This document shows positions 16,195-24,915 of a DNA stretch of 64,000 bases, one piece after another (position 1 is the first letter of the stretch; every line of letters begins with the position of its first letter). The DNA is from Candidatus Planktophila sp. (GTDB taxonomy: Bacteria > Actinomycetota > Actinomycetes > Nanopelagicales > Nanopelagicaceae). The position numbers and the translations under genes are program-made. The notes under the pieces were generated by a model. The model was not told the DNA's origin. It saw only the letters and a program-made list of their open reading frames with translations, and searched no databases. The DNA is taken from NCBI GenBank assembly GCA_009694515.1, contig SHUV01000002.1:38038-102037 (forward strand). Reading direction: 5' to 3'.

Positions 16195-17385
16195 TTAACC
16201 CGCTAAATTAAAGTAGGGCGAGGGAATCTTCACTCTACTTCTAAAGGTATCTCCCCTTAATAATTTGGTTGACCCATCACTTGCCGTGCCCTTGATGTAG
16301 GTAACTGCCCCTGCAGTATTTCGGGAGATAATTTCAAGAGTGAGGATATCTGTGAGCAAGAAGGCAGTGGCAACCAGAGACTGATCTGCCGATGCGCTCC
16401 AGATAGCAAAGCGAGGATTGTTTTTAGGATCTAGCCCCGCAGGATCAACTACCGATTGCGTATAACTGGTTGCCTGTCCCCAGGCATCGAGGGTTGTCTG
16501 CGTTGCACCGCCAGAAGATGAGAAGAAGTACGCCTGTATTGGTTTTCCATTACTTAGAATTGCCAGACTTGTGGAAGTATCAATGATTGTTCGCGAAACT
16601 GCCGCTTTCCAGAGGTGACCAAATCTCGGTTCAGATTCTTTAGAAAAGCCCACAAAGTTCTGATCTGCAATATGTGAATAAACCTGACAGTCGCATGCAG
16701 AGTTAATTCTCCCTAACTTTGACATTGCATATGATCGCGAAGCAATTGCCTGTGCTTCAAGTGCAGCTGCAGGCCAAGATGACGGAACTTCGCTAATCCC
16801 CCATAAGTATTCATCGCGAAGGGCCAAAGTGTTAGTGACCTCCATTGCGCCTTGGACTACCTTCACCTGAATCTGCCCATATTTGTATTTCACCGCACTA
16901 CCTAGCTGTGAAAAAGTAATCACTGTCGAAGGCCCGCTCCACCTAATGGTGAAGGCTTTGGCGCGCAGCCCTTCACCTGTAGCGAATGCACCATCAACGT
17001 TGAAGGTTATCTTCTTCTTGGCACCTAAAGTCGTTATGGGTGGAACATCTTGCGCACTTGCAATGTCACCGCTAAAGATCTGCACTTCTGAATCTGGTGT
17101 AGCGCTAACAAATGAAATTGACTTTAGAGCGCGACCAATATTTACGCGAATCGTTTGAGTATCTACTATCGGTGCAATCTGCACGTTCTTGTAATAGTAA
17201 TTAAGAATTGCTGTGGCACTTTCACCTGAGAGCGCACGAGCCTTGGCCCCGATCTGACTCATGCCAACACCGTGACCGTATCCGGAACCCGTAAATGCAA
17301 ACTGGAGAGGTGCGGTTGCTGTGGCTGTAGATGTTGCAGCAAATGAGATGGAGAAAATCAGGAGTAAGGCTTTAAACGTCCTCAT
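16195..17385 (-). CDS. Secreted SpoIID/LytB-domain protein
   Basis: A 396-residue protein with a Sec signal peptide (RTFKALLLIFSISFAATS, residues 2-19). The SpoIID/LytB domain follows: FTGSGYGHGVGMSQIGAKA near residue 34, EVPSSWPAAALEAQAIASRSYA in the middle and YFFSSSGGATQT later. The first motif is the family marker. SpoIID relatives are lytic transglycosylases; LytB-type members in non-sporulating bacteria act on peptidoglycan or are of unknown role. ATG 17385 overlaps the end of the ABC ATPase gene and gives a proper signal peptide, so it is preferred over the longer frame. Confidence 0.85.
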   Translation of the reverse strand: MRTFKALLLIFSISFAATSTATATAPLQFAFTGSGYGHGVGMSQIGAKARALSGESATAILNYYYKNVQIAPIVDTQTIRVNIGRALKSISFVSATPDSEVQIFSGDIASAQDVPPITTLGAKKKITFNVDGAFATGEGLRAKAFTIRWSGPSTVITFSQLGSAVKYKYGQIQVKVVQGAMEVTNTLALRDEYLWGISEVPSSWPAAALEAQAIASRSYAMSKLGRINSACDCQVYSHIADQNFVGFSKESEPRFGHLWKAAVSRTIIDTSTSLAILSNGKPIQAYFFSSSGGATQTTLDAWGQATSYTQSVVDPAGLDPKNNPRFAIWSASADQSLVATAFLLTDILTLEIISRNTAGAVTYIKGTASDGSTKLLRGDTFRSRVKIPSPYFNLAG

Positions 17386-18178
17386 CAGATGATGCGCTCT
17401 TTCTAGCGTTAACAAATTCACGATAGGCATTAATTACTTCAGGTGGATTTCCACGCATCATAAGCTTGCCCTTATTAAGCCAGATGACCTCATTACAAAT
17501 ATCCTCAATCGTGGCAAGTGCGTGGCTGACAAGAATGAGTGCGCGATCTGCGCTGCGCAACTCCTTAATTCTGTTCAGACTCTTCTCTTTAAATTTTGCA
17601 TCACCCGTGCTGAGCGCTTCATCAATAATCAAAATATCGGGTTCAACTACGGCAGCAACTGAGAAAGCTAGGCGGGCAAACATTCCAGATGAATAAGTGC
17701 GCATCGGAGCATCGATTGCTTCCCCGAGTTCTGAAAAATCAGCGATCGCATCAAAATGGTTATCAATTTCCTCACGTGACATTCCTGCAGCCAGACCACC
17801 GAGATAGACATTATCGCGGCCTGTCATTGATGGATTAAAGCCAACACCGAGGGCGAGCAGGGTGCTGACACTTCCATAGACCTCAACGCGCCCCTGTGAG
17901 GGAGGAATGATTCCTGAAATCACACGCATCAACGTTGATTTACCCGCTCCATTAGAGCCAATGATTCCGAGCACAGCGCCATAGTGAACGTCAATGTTCA
18001 CATCGGTTAGTGCCGGAACAATTCGGGTGTGTCTCTTGCCACGGCCTAAAGATTTAAAGCGTGCCTTTAAGGTTGGTTTCTTTTCGATTGAAGTTGTGTA
18101 AGTGAGTCCCAGATCTCGTACTGAGACAGCAATGCCATGCTGGGCATGTTCGTGGTTAAAGTCGGACAGCGAAATCAC
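17372..18178 (-). CDS. Polysaccharide/polyol-phosphate export ABC ATPase (TagH/Wzt-like)
   Basis: About 268 residues. Walker A is GSNGAGKST, the signature is YSSGMFARLAF, Walker B is DILIIDEAL and the switch is VSHAL. The spacing and GVGFNPSMTGRDNVYLGG segment are typical of O-antigen or teichoic acid exporters. It pairs with the ABC-2 permease upstream. The start is unsure: GTG 18178 overlaps the permease end by 23 bases and has GAGGGAG close upstream; an ATG at 18253 would overlap by 98. There is no long C-terminal carbohydrate-binding domain as in Wzt of O9a type. Confidence 0.88.
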   Translation of the reverse strand: MISLSDFNHEHAQHGIAVSVRDLGLTYTTSIEKKPTLKARFKSLGRGKRHTRIVPALTDVNIDVHYGAVLGIIGSNGAGKSTLMRVISGIIPPSQGRVEVYGSVSTLLALGVGFNPSMTGRDNVYLGGLAAGMSREEIDNHFDAIADFSELGEAIDAPMRTYSSGMFARLAFSVAAVVEPDILIIDEALSTGDAKFKEKSLNRIKELRSADRALILVSHALATIEDICNEVIWLNKGKLMMRGNPPEVINAYREFVNARKSASSDEDV

Positions 18179-18983
18179 GCTCCCTCGATAGGAAGAAGTA
18201 AGCGCCAATGAATAAAAGTCCGAGAGCCCATAGTGATGCGTGAATGAGCCCATTCATTGTTGGAGCCTCTGCATGCACAACAACACGTGACCATGAATCG
18301 AGTAGATAGAAGAGGGGGTTAAGAATTTCAAACTTTTTGATACTTTCAGAAATATTACTCGCCTCATATAAAATTGGAGATAAATACAGAAGGCTGCGAG
18401 TCAGATAGGGCAAAATACTTGAAATATCTCGGAAGTAGACATTGATGCATGAAATAAGAATCGACATCCCAAGTGCCATCACAACTGCAATAAACAGGAT
18501 TGGAACTGCCCAGAGCATCTGCCATGAAAATGGCAAACCAATGAGAAGGTGAATAACTGAGAAGACTACGACGGTAGGTAAAAACTTGAAGAGGGCAATC
18601 ACGGTGGCTGAAATCGGCAGCATGATGCGAGGAAATGATGTGTTGAGAATCAGGCGCTCACCTGAGGTAATTGCTTTTACTCCACCTGTGAGGCTATTTG
18701 CAATTAAGTAGAAGAGAAAAAGCGTAGCGGTGAGGTGTCCGAAGCGAGTGGCATCACTACTGCCGCCGATAACGTAGATAAGTAAGAAGTACACAGCCGA
18801 TAAGAGCAATGGATTGAGAATCAGCCAGAGCTGACCAAAGATAGATCCATAATTTTGTTGGCGTAGCCCTGATCGAGAAAACTCTGAAATAAACGCGCGC
18901 CGGCTCCACAGGGAAGCGAAGTATTCCCGCATTGGCGGCAAGCCAGCACGGAAAGGCTCGTAAATTACAACTGGTTTATCCAC
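18156..18983 (-). CDS. ABC-2 type polysaccharide export permease (TagG/Wzm-like)
   Basis: A 275-residue membrane protein with six hydrophobic segments. The N-terminal cytoplasmic part has LWSRRAFISEFSRSGLRQQNYGS and the motif LGQLWLILNPLLLS appears as GSIFGQLWLILNPLLLSA, typical of the TagG/Wzm/ABC-2 family. It should move a lipid-linked glycan or wall polymer across the membrane with the downstream ATPase. GTG 18983 lies 7 bases after a TAGCCT box, another leaderless-type start. It is followed by an overlapping ATPase gene and preceded by GT2 30 bases away. Confidence 0.88.
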   Translation of the reverse strand: MDKPVVIYEPFRAGLPPMREYFASLWSRRAFISEFSRSGLRQQNYGSIFGQLWLILNPLLLSAVYFLLIYVIGGSSDATRFGHLTATLFLFYLIANSLTGGVKAITSGERLILNTSFPRIMLPISATVIALFKFLPTVVVFSVIHLLIGLPFSWQMLWAVPILFIAVVMALGMSILISCINVYFRDISSILPYLTRSLLYLSPILYEASNISESIKKFEILNPLFYLLDSWSRVVVHAEAPTMNGLIHASLWALGLLFIGAYFFLSRERDFAVRL

Positions 18984-18990
18984 GTGCGAA

Positions 18991-18996
18991 AGGCTA
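18991..18996 (-). promoter_or_regulatory. Export permease gene -10 box, leaderless layout
   Basis: TAGCCT on the minus strand ends 7 bases before the GTG at 18983, inside the 30-bp gap after the GT2 gene. It may give the exporter its own transcript. Confidence 0.35.
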
Positions 18997-19013
18997 CCGC
19001 AGGCTGTTGCTAC

Positions 19014-20015
19014 TTACTCCGATGAAGGCACGAGAGTCTTTGGGGAAGATATGAATCCAGCACCCCATGCGAAGTGCATTGTGGGTAACACAAGTAGTAA
19101 TAGAAAGAATTCGCGAATTGAAGACGAAATCTTAATTGACGCTCCCAGGATAAAGAGCGCATAGATCGAAGCTGGGATAAAAAGAATTGGCGAGAGGAGT
19201 AATCCAAGTATTACTGAAGCTAGGAATCCAACGAGTGCAACCGGTGGCGCTAGGTAACGGTAATTGATTGTCCCCTTATGTCTTCTAGAAACTACTCTGC
19301 GCCAGCGACCGTATTCAAAGTACTGTTTTGCAAGAGCACGCACTGTAGATCGTGGGCGATATGTCACATGAAGCCGGGGATCAAAGTAAATGACTCCTCC
19401 GTTTTCACGTAAGCGAAAATTGAGTTCCCAATCTTGTGCGCGGGTAAATCGTTCATCGAATCCGCCAATTGCAATCAGCGCCTCTCTGCGAAAGGCTCCG
19501 AGGTAGACAGTATCAACCGGCCCGGCTTCTCCTCCGGTATGAAAACTTGATGCACCAACTCCGAATGCACTGCGCATTGCACCTGCAACAGACTTTTCAA
19601 AAACTGTTTTTCCTACCGCAGCCATAACACCACCAACATTGACGGCGCCTGTCTTGTTTAGCACCTCAACAATCAAAGAGAGATAATTCTGAGGAATCTC
19701 AGCATGGGCATCGACTCGCACTACAACTGGATTCATTATTTGCCCAAGTGCAAGATTGAGACCGGTCGCAGTCTTACCTGTTGGGTTTTCAACAAGCACA
19801 ACTCGTGAATCTGAGGATGCTATGCGCTTAGCAATTTCTAGCGTTCTATCCTTTGATGGACCGATTGCTAAAATGACTTCGATAGGACCTTTGTAATCTT
19901 GTGAAAGTACTGAGCGAACCGAGCTCTCCAGATGTGACTGCTCATTGAGAACAGGCAAGATCACGCTAATAGATGGGTGCGGTGAGCCAATTAACTCTTG
20001 TATTGGTGTCGCCAT
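19014..20015 (-). CDS. Family 2 glycosyltransferase with C-terminal membrane helices
   Basis: A 333-residue GT-A enzyme. ISVILPVLNEQSHLESSVRSV opens the GT2 domain, VVRVDAHAEIP is the nucleotide/metal Asp motif, and FDERFTRAQDWELNFRLRE is the acceptor/catalytic ED-type segment. Two or three TM helices lie near residues 255-325. It resembles ExoA-like succinoglycan transferases and would extend a lipid-linked sugar on the cytosolic membrane face. The ATG has GGAGGGG just upstream, so it is probably leadered. It shares a 36-bp divergent region with the LCP gene. Confidence 0.88.
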   Translation of the reverse strand: MATPIQELIGSPHPSISVILPVLNEQSHLESSVRSVLSQDYKGPIEVILAIGPSKDRTLEIAKRIASSDSRVVLVENPTGKTATGLNLALGQIMNPVVVRVDAHAEIPQNYLSLIVEVLNKTGAVNVGGVMAAVGKTVFEKSVAGAMRSAFGVGASSFHTGGEAGPVDTVYLGAFRREALIAIGGFDERFTRAQDWELNFRLRENGGVIYFDPRLHVTYRPRSTVRALAKQYFEYGRWRRVVSRRHKGTINYRYLAPPVALVGFLASVILGLLLSPILFIPASIYALFILGASIKISSSIREFFLLLLVLPTMHFAWGAGFISSPKTLVPSSE

Positions 20016-20039
20016 AACCCCTCCACGCTATCGTGCAAG

Positions 20040-20045
20040 TAATCT
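20040..20045 (+). promoter_or_regulatory. LCP gene -10 box, leaderless layout
   Basis: TAATCT ends 6 bases before the GTG at 20052. It lies in the divergent gap with the GT2 gene. No -35 was recognised. Confidence 0.38.
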
Positions 20046-20051
20046 ACGTAT

Positions 20052-21152
20052 GTGAAATCTACTCGCGCGATTCGGATAATTACATCACTCTCATTAGGTG
20101 TTGTAATACTAGCCTCGCTTTCATGGGTTGGATTAGGTCAAGTCAGTGGTCAGATCTCGCGTATCGATGTTTTTGGAAAGCTCACAGACCGTCCTGAAAA
20201 AACTTCTCGGGCCCTTAATTACTTGGTTGTGGGATCTGATTCTCGCGAAGGATTGAGTAAGGAAGAAATTCGAGCGCTACGTGTAGGTAGTACAGCAGTT
20301 GCTGCCGGTGGACGTTCGGACACAATGTTCTTAATCCATATCAGCAAAAGTAGAGATGCGGCGTTTATCGTCTCCCTACCCAGAGATACCCTGGTTCAAG
20401 TTCCCGCACATAAGAGTCAAGATGGAACGACAGATATTTCCGAACGCCCTGGAAAGCTCAATGCAGCATTTGCCTTCGGTGGCGCCCCTCTGCTGATACA
20501 AGCAATTGAGGCTAAGACTAATTTAAAGATTGACCATTACGTCGAAGTAAACTTTGCCGGATTTACTCGTGTAGTTGATGCCCTTGGTGGAATTGAAGTC
20601 TGTTCCAGCGTTGATATCGATGACCCAAAGAGCCACTTAGTCTTGAGTGCCGGCACACACACCTTGGGTGGAATTGAGGCGCTTAAGTATGTGCGCACTC
20701 GTGATTACGATGGTCGCGGAGATATCGGGCGCATGGAGCGTCAACAGAAGTTTGTCGGTTCGGTCTTGCACAAGGCCACAAGCAGTGGTGTATTACTAAA
20801 CCCAATTAAGTTAGCAAATTTCTATAACGCAACTATTTCAACAGTGAAGATGGACTCCGGAGTGAGCAAGAATGACCTGCTCACCTTGGCAAAGCAGATG
20901 CGTAATCTCTCTTCGGGCAATGTGCGCACGCTGACCGTTCCACTTTTGGACCCCAATGGAAGGGATCCAGATGTTGGTTCAGTCGTGATTTGGGATGAAG
21001 AGCTAGCCGCAGACTTATGGACACGTATACGTGATGATAAAGCGCTGATAGATGAGGTGAAGCCTTCACCAAGTGCTACAGCTGCGCCAATCAAGATCGA
21101 TAAATTTAAGACGAAGACAGCGGCAGAAAATCCCTGCGCTCCTAAGAAGTAG
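20052..21152 (+). CDS. LytR-CpsA-Psr (LCP) family glycopolymer ligase
   Basis: A 366-residue protein with an N-terminal TM helix (IITSLSLGVVILASLSWVGL). The extracellular LCP domain has GRSDTMFLIHI, VSLPRDTLV, KLNAAFAFGG and YVRTRDYDGRGDIGRMERQQ; the conserved Arg and Asp residues bind polyprenyl pyrophosphate. LCP enzymes attach arabinogalactan, teichoic acid or capsule to peptidoglycan. Start is GTG 20052. With the ABC exporter, GT2 and UDP-glucose dehydrogenase it forms a cell-envelope glycopolymer neighbourhood. The polymer is not known. The C-terminal ~40 residues are Lys/Pro/Ala-rich and probably disordered. Confidence 0.9.
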   Translation: MKSTRAIRIITSLSLGVVILASLSWVGLGQVSGQISRIDVFGKLTDRPEKTSRALNYLVVGSDSREGLSKEEIRALRVGSTAVAAGGRSDTMFLIHISKSRDAAFIVSLPRDTLVQVPAHKSQDGTTDISERPGKLNAAFAFGGAPLLIQAIEAKTNLKIDHYVEVNFAGFTRVVDALGGIEVCSSVDIDDPKSHLVLSAGTHTLGGIEALKYVRTRDYDGRGDIGRMERQQKFVGSVLHKATSSGVLLNPIKLANFYNATISTVKMDSGVSKNDLLTLAKQMRNLSSGNVRTLTVPLLDPNGRDPDVGSVVIWDEELAADLWTRIRDDKALIDEVKPSPSATAAPIKIDKFKTKTAAENPCAPKK

Positions 21153-21184
21153 TCAAAATGGAGAGATTTTAATTATGGCTGCAA

Positions 21185-21190
21185 TAGACT
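21185..21190 (+). promoter_or_regulatory. ugd -10 box, leaderless layout
   Basis: TAGACT ends 7 bases before the ATG at 21198, in the 45-bp gap after the LCP gene. The same hexamer and spacing recur before pcrA. Confidence 0.4.
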
Positions 21191-21197
21191 CCTGCGC

Positions 21198-22508
21198 ATG
21201 ACCCTTAAGCTCTCGGTGATTGGCTGTGGTTATCTTGGCGCCACTCACGCTGCATGTATGTCTTCCCTCGGTTTCGAGGTTGTTGGAGTTGACACAGATC
21301 AGAGCAAGGTCGACCTACTCTCTCGGGGAGAACTTCCATTCTATGAACCAGGTTTAGATACTCTTCTTGCGGCAGAGATGAAGACTGGCAGGCTCTCATT
21401 TACAACAGATTTCTCTGCAGTAAGCGATGCAGATGTTCACTTTATCTGTGTGGGAACCCCGCAGAGTAAAGATGGGCTTGCAGCAGATCTGACATATGTG
21501 AAGTCCTCGGTTGCCGCAATAGCACCACATCTTAAAGAGGGTTCACTTGTCGTGGGTAAGTCAACTGTTCCAGTGGGAACTGCTCAACTATTGTGCGAAC
21601 AATTGGCGACAACGGCCCCACAGGCAGACCTTGCATGGAACCCAGAATTTCTCCGGGAAGGTTTTGCTGTTGAAGATACTCTGACCCCCAATCGCCTTGT
21701 TGTCGGTGTTGTAAATGATCGTGCAGAACAAATTCTTAAAGAAGTCTATAAACCAATCATCAATCTCGGCACTCCGTGGATACGAGCAGACCTACCAACA
21801 GCAGAGCTTGTCAAAGTTGCTGCTAACTCATTTCTTGCGACAAAGATTTCATTTATTAACGCAATGGCTGAAGTCTGCGAGGCAGCAGGCGGAGATGTCA
21901 CAGTTCTGGCGAAGGCAATTGGATATGACCCGCGAATTGGTAATCGATTCTTACAAGCAGGCATTGGCTTTGGTGGAGGATGCCTACCAAAAGATATCCG
22001 TGCCTTTATGGCGCGCGCGCAGGAACTAGGCGCAGATCAAGCACTTGAATTCTTACGCGAAATTGATGCAATTAATATGCGTGCTCGTCAACGTGTCATC
22101 GATGTTGTTCGTGCCGACCTTTCAGAAGACCTCACTCAATACAAGATTGCAATACTGGGTGCAACGTTTAAGCCCGATAGTGATGATGTGCGCGACTCCC
22201 CAGCACTTGATATAGCTGCTCAACTACAAGCAGCAGGTGCAACCGTTGTCGTTCATGACCCTAAGGGAATAGAACCTGCACGTAAGCGTTTTCCAAACCT
22301 TGATTACCAAGAAAAGGTAGTCGATGCAGTCAAAGGCGCTGACGCTATCTTGCACCTGACAGAATGGAAGGAATATCGCGAACTAGATCCATCAGTAATT
22401 GGGCAACTTGTGAAATCTAAATTCTTAATTGATGGTCGCAATATGCTCGATCGTAATCTCTGGCGTGCAGCTGGCTGGCGCGTACACGCACTTGGTCGAA
22501 CTGACTAG
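21198..22508 (+). CDS. ugd: UDP-glucose 6-dehydrogenase
   Basis: A 436-residue NAD-dependent dehydrogenase. [20 protein letters not shown] is the N-terminal Rossmann site, GTPQSKDG and [10 protein letters not shown] follow, WNPEFLREG binds substrate, and [13 protein letters not shown] holds the catalytic Cys. The C-terminal domain includes [16 protein letters not shown]. It oxidises UDP-glucose to UDP-glucuronate, a precursor for envelope glycans. The gene is close to an LCP ligase and a glycan exporter. A GDP-mannose dehydrogenase is less likely because the family motifs match Ugd throughout. It overlaps the convergent purE by 4 bases. Confidence 0.93.
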   Translation: MTLKLSVIGCGYLGATHAACMSSLGFEVVGVDTDQSKVDLLSRGELPFYEPGLDTLLAAEMKTGRLSFTTDFSAVSDADVHFICVGTPQSKDGLAADLTYVKSSVAAIAPHLKEGSLVVGKSTVPVGTAQLLCEQLATTAPQADLAWNPEFLREGFAVEDTLTPNRLVVGVVNDRAEQILKEVYKPIINLGTPWIRADLPTAELVKVAANSFLATKISFINAMAEVCEAAGGDVTVLAKAIGYDPRIGNRFLQAGIGFGGGCLPKDIRAFMARAQELGADQALEFLREIDAINMRARQRVIDVVRADLSEDLTQYKIAILGATFKPDSDDVRDSPALDIAAQLQAAGATVVVHDPKGIEPARKRFPNLDYQEKVVDAVKGADAILHLTEWKEYRELDPSVIGQLVKSKFLIDGRNMLDRNLWRAAGWRVHALGRTD

Positions 22509-23020
22509 AACCCAGTTTTTTGATTGCGGCGGGCGCTTAACTGGGCGCCCTTTGCTTTTGCCTCTTCATTGATTGCTTTGAGGGATTCTGCAACTTTGGC
22601 AGAGATAGCTGCATCAGAAATTCCAAGAATGCGCGCGGCAAGGATTCCTGCGTTCTTCGCATTTCCCACACCAACAGTTGCAACCGGAATTCCAGCAGGC
22701 ATCTGCACAATTGAAAGAAGTGAATCCATTCCATCTAAATTCTTGAGCGCAACAGGGACTCCGATTACCGGTAACGTTGTTAGTGATGCGACCATGCCAG
22801 GTAGATGAGCTGCCCCACCAGCACCAGCGATAATTACCTTAAATCCTTTTGCTTGCGCCTTTTGTGAAAAATCAACCATCTCTAGCGGCATGCGATGGGC
22901 AGAAATAACATCTACTTCATAGGAGATACCAAATGAGTCAAGGACTTTGGCGGCTTCTTCCATGACTGGCCAATCAGAGTCAGAGCCCATGATTATCGCT
23001 ACATCTTTAGAATTAGTCAT
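22505..23020 (-). CDS. purE: N5-carboxyaminoimidazole ribonucleotide mutase (PurE class I)
   Basis: A 171-residue enzyme. [20 protein letters not shown] and SAHRMP are the active-site motifs, and [14 protein letters not shown] follows. It converts N5-CAIR to CAIR in purine synthesis in the cytosol, normally as an octamer. Its start overlaps the purK stop by 8 bases. PurE of class I works with PurK, and both are present, so the bacterial two-step route is used. The C-terminus is slightly basic with no extra domain. Confidence 0.95.
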   Translation of the reverse strand: MTNSKDVAIIMGSDSDWPVMEEAAKVLDSFGISYEVDVISAHRMPLEMVDFSQKAQAKGFKVIIAGAGGAAHLPGMVASLTTLPVIGVPVALKNLDGMDSLLSIVQMPAGIPVATVGVGNAKNAGILAARILGISDAAISAKVAESLKAINEEAKAKGAQLSARRNQKTGF

Positions 23021-24125
23021 CGATTGCCCCGCTCATGTAGTCACGTGCATGCTGCACATCTGTGGTTAATTGTAGAAGGTCGGAGCCGATTGCGGTGACA
23101 TGACCAATCTTGCGCCCTTTTCGAACTTCCTTCTTATATTGATGAAACTTAAGGTCAGGGTTTCGAGCCATCAGGTGTAAATATGGACGATACATATCGG
23201 CTTTATCGCCACCCAAGATATTTCCCATCACAGCAAATTCGTGGGTCATCGCAGGATCGCCAAGTGGAAGATCAAGTATCGCTCGCAGGTGTTGTTCGAA
23301 TTGGCTTGTTCGAGAGCCATCGATGGTCCAGTGTGCTGAATTATGTGGACGCATTGCAAGCTCATTAATGAATAGGTGATCACCTTTTACAAACATCTCA
23401 ACTGCCATCACTCCAATGACACCTACTTCTGCTGCAATATCTAGCGCCAGCTTCTGCGCTTGTTCTGCAATCTCATCAGAGATGCATGGTGCGGGTGTGA
23501 TCGTCATGGTGCAGATTCCATCTTCTTGCACCGTCTGCGTTGGCGCCCAGGATGTTGCTTGACCATGAGGCGAGCGTGCAACCATGACGGCAATCTCGGA
23601 ATCAAATGAAATCAGCTCTTCAATCAAAAGTTTTGGGGTGTTCTTCAATACTTCCGCTAACTCATCCTGAGAATTGATCTTCCAGACTCCACGCCCGTCA
23701 TAGCCACCTGAAATGGCCTTTGCAATCAATGGGTACTGATCTACTTCAGATGTCGCAGTGATTACCTTCCACGCTGGTGCTTGGTAAGCTGCCAACTTCT
23801 TGCGCATCTCTGCTTTATCTTGCGAATATACAAATGCCGATGATGCTGGATACACCCGCACACCCGCAGCCTCAAGTCCTTTAATAACTGGTAGCGGCAC
23901 AAGTTCGTGTTCAAAGGTAATGACATCACAACGTGCAGCAAAACTCTTGAGCGCCTTTAAATCTGTGTAATCACCAATAACATGGCTATTGATTTGAGCT
24001 GCAGAGTCATCTGCGTTCTGAGCAAAGAGAAGGAGATTGATTCCCAGCGCCGAAGCTGGTGCAACAATCATGCGCGCTAACTGGCCCGCGCCAATGACGC
24101 CAACTGTTGGGAATCGCTCGTTCAC
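23013..24125 (-). CDS. purK: N5-carboxyaminoimidazole ribonucleotide synthase
   Basis: A 370-residue ATP-grasp enzyme. It opens [16 protein letters not shown], contains GGYDGRGVW (ATP-binding loop) and ends its catalytic core with [14 protein letters not shown]. It makes N5-CAIR from AIR, bicarbonate and ATP. GTG 24125 is chosen because it lies 4 bases after the birA stop and gives the usual N-terminus; the frame is open to 24173 inside birA. It is the middle gene of birA-purK-purE. The same purK/purE/birA neighbourhood occurs in M. tuberculosis as I recall. Confidence 0.93.
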   Translation of the reverse strand: MNERFPTVGVIGAGQLARMIVAPASALGINLLLFAQNADDSAAQINSHVIGDYTDLKALKSFAARCDVITFEHELVPLPVIKGLEAAGVRVYPASSAFVYSQDKAEMRKKLAAYQAPAWKVITATSEVDQYPLIAKAISGGYDGRGVWKINSQDELAEVLKNTPKLLIEELISFDSEIAVMVARSPHGQATSWAPTQTVQEDGICTMTITPAPCISDEIAEQAQKLALDIAAEVGVIGVMAVEMFVKGDHLFINELAMRPHNSAHWTIDGSRTSQFEQHLRAILDLPLGDPAMTHEFAVMGNILGGDKADMYRPYLHLMARNPDLKFHQYKKEVRKGRKIGHVTAIGSDLLQLTTDVQHARDYMSGAIDD

Positions 24126-24129
24126 TGCC

Positions 24130-24897
24130 TTATCGTAGATGAACGATGTCTCCAACAGTAATTCGTGAGCCATCTTCCAGAATCAACTCCCCGTTTGGGC
24201 TGATACCGACGGCGACTCCGCTCTTGATAACTCCACCTGGAAGTTCTGCCTGGATCTTCGCACCGATACTGCTACAGCGTTCAAGATAGAGATGTCGGAG
24301 ATCCTCACCGGCTTCCCAGCGTTCTAAAAGATTAGCAAATTCGTTAAGGAACGCTGCCAAAATGACATTGCGATTGAGCTCGCCAAAATTTTGCAAGGAC
24401 AGTGAAGTTGCATGGGCAACAGGAAGTTCTGATTCTTGCATCGCGACGTTAATTCCGACTCCAATAATGATTCCATTGTCAGCCGTTTGAGCAATGATTC
24501 CGCCAGCTTTTAAGCTACTGAATAAAAGATCATTAGGCCATTTCAGTGATGAGGTAACTCGAGGGTCAAGTCTTGAGAGTGCGAAACTTGCACTGAGTCC
24601 GACAACGAGAGGTAAGAGCGACCACTCACTCTGATCTCGCTTTGGTTGAATGTAAAAAGAAAAAAGAAGTGCTGATGCTTCAGGAGCCTCAAATTTTCTA
24701 TCAAGTCTTCCGCGTCCAGCACTTTGATAATTAGTAACAAGAACATCGCCAGTATGTGCCTCTGCTCGCTGTACGAGATTGAGTAAATCTTCTTGCGTGG
24801 AACCCGTGACTTCGACCACGCTTACTCGCCAGTACCGCGAGATTTTTTCAGAGATCTGCACGGTATCCAGCGGTGGTCTTGGCGTATCTGTACTCAC
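24130..24897 (-). CDS. birA: Biotin--[acetyl-CoA-carboxylase] ligase (class I)
   Basis: A 255-residue class I biotin ligase without the N-terminal DNA-binding domain. The biotinyl-AMP loop reads SAGRGRLDR, LKWPNDLLF is the catalytic Lys region, and GIIIGVGINVAM lies before the C-terminal SH3-like domain (GVAVGISPNGELILEDG). It attaches biotin to the AccA BCCP domain, encoded in the divergent carboxylase operon. GTG 24897 is chosen: it is 7 bases after a TAAGGT box, and the longer open frame overlaps the accD start. Because it lacks the HTH it should not repress transcription. Confidence 0.92.
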   Translation of the reverse strand: MSTDTPRPPLDTVQISEKISRYWRVSVVEVTGSTQEDLLNLVQRAEAHTGDVLVTNYQSAGRGRLDRKFEAPEASALLFSFYIQPKRDQSEWSLLPLVVGLSASFALSRLDPRVTSSLKWPNDLLFSSLKAGGIIAQTADNGIIIGVGINVAMQESELPVAHATSLSLQNFGELNRNVILAAFLNEFANLLERWEAGEDLRHLYLERCSSIGAKIQAELPGGVIKSGVAVGISPNGELILEDGSRITVGDIVHLR

Positions 24898-24903
24898 GAC
24901 TAG

Positions 24904-24910
24904 TACCTTA
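24904..24910. promoter_or_regulatory. Shared bidirectional -10 element of birA and accD
   Basis: The 7 bp TACCTTA read TACCTT on the plus strand (6 bases before accD ATG 24916) and TAAGGT on the minus strand (7 bases before birA GTG 24897). The whole intergenic gap is 18 bp, so neither gene has room for a Shine-Dalgarno site. Confidence 0.5.
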
Positions 24911-24915
24911 TGTTC

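Noticed and set aside
21157..21172. Small inverted repeat AAAAT/ATTTT after the LCP gene as a terminator
   Set aside because: The stem is only 5 A-T pairs and too weak.
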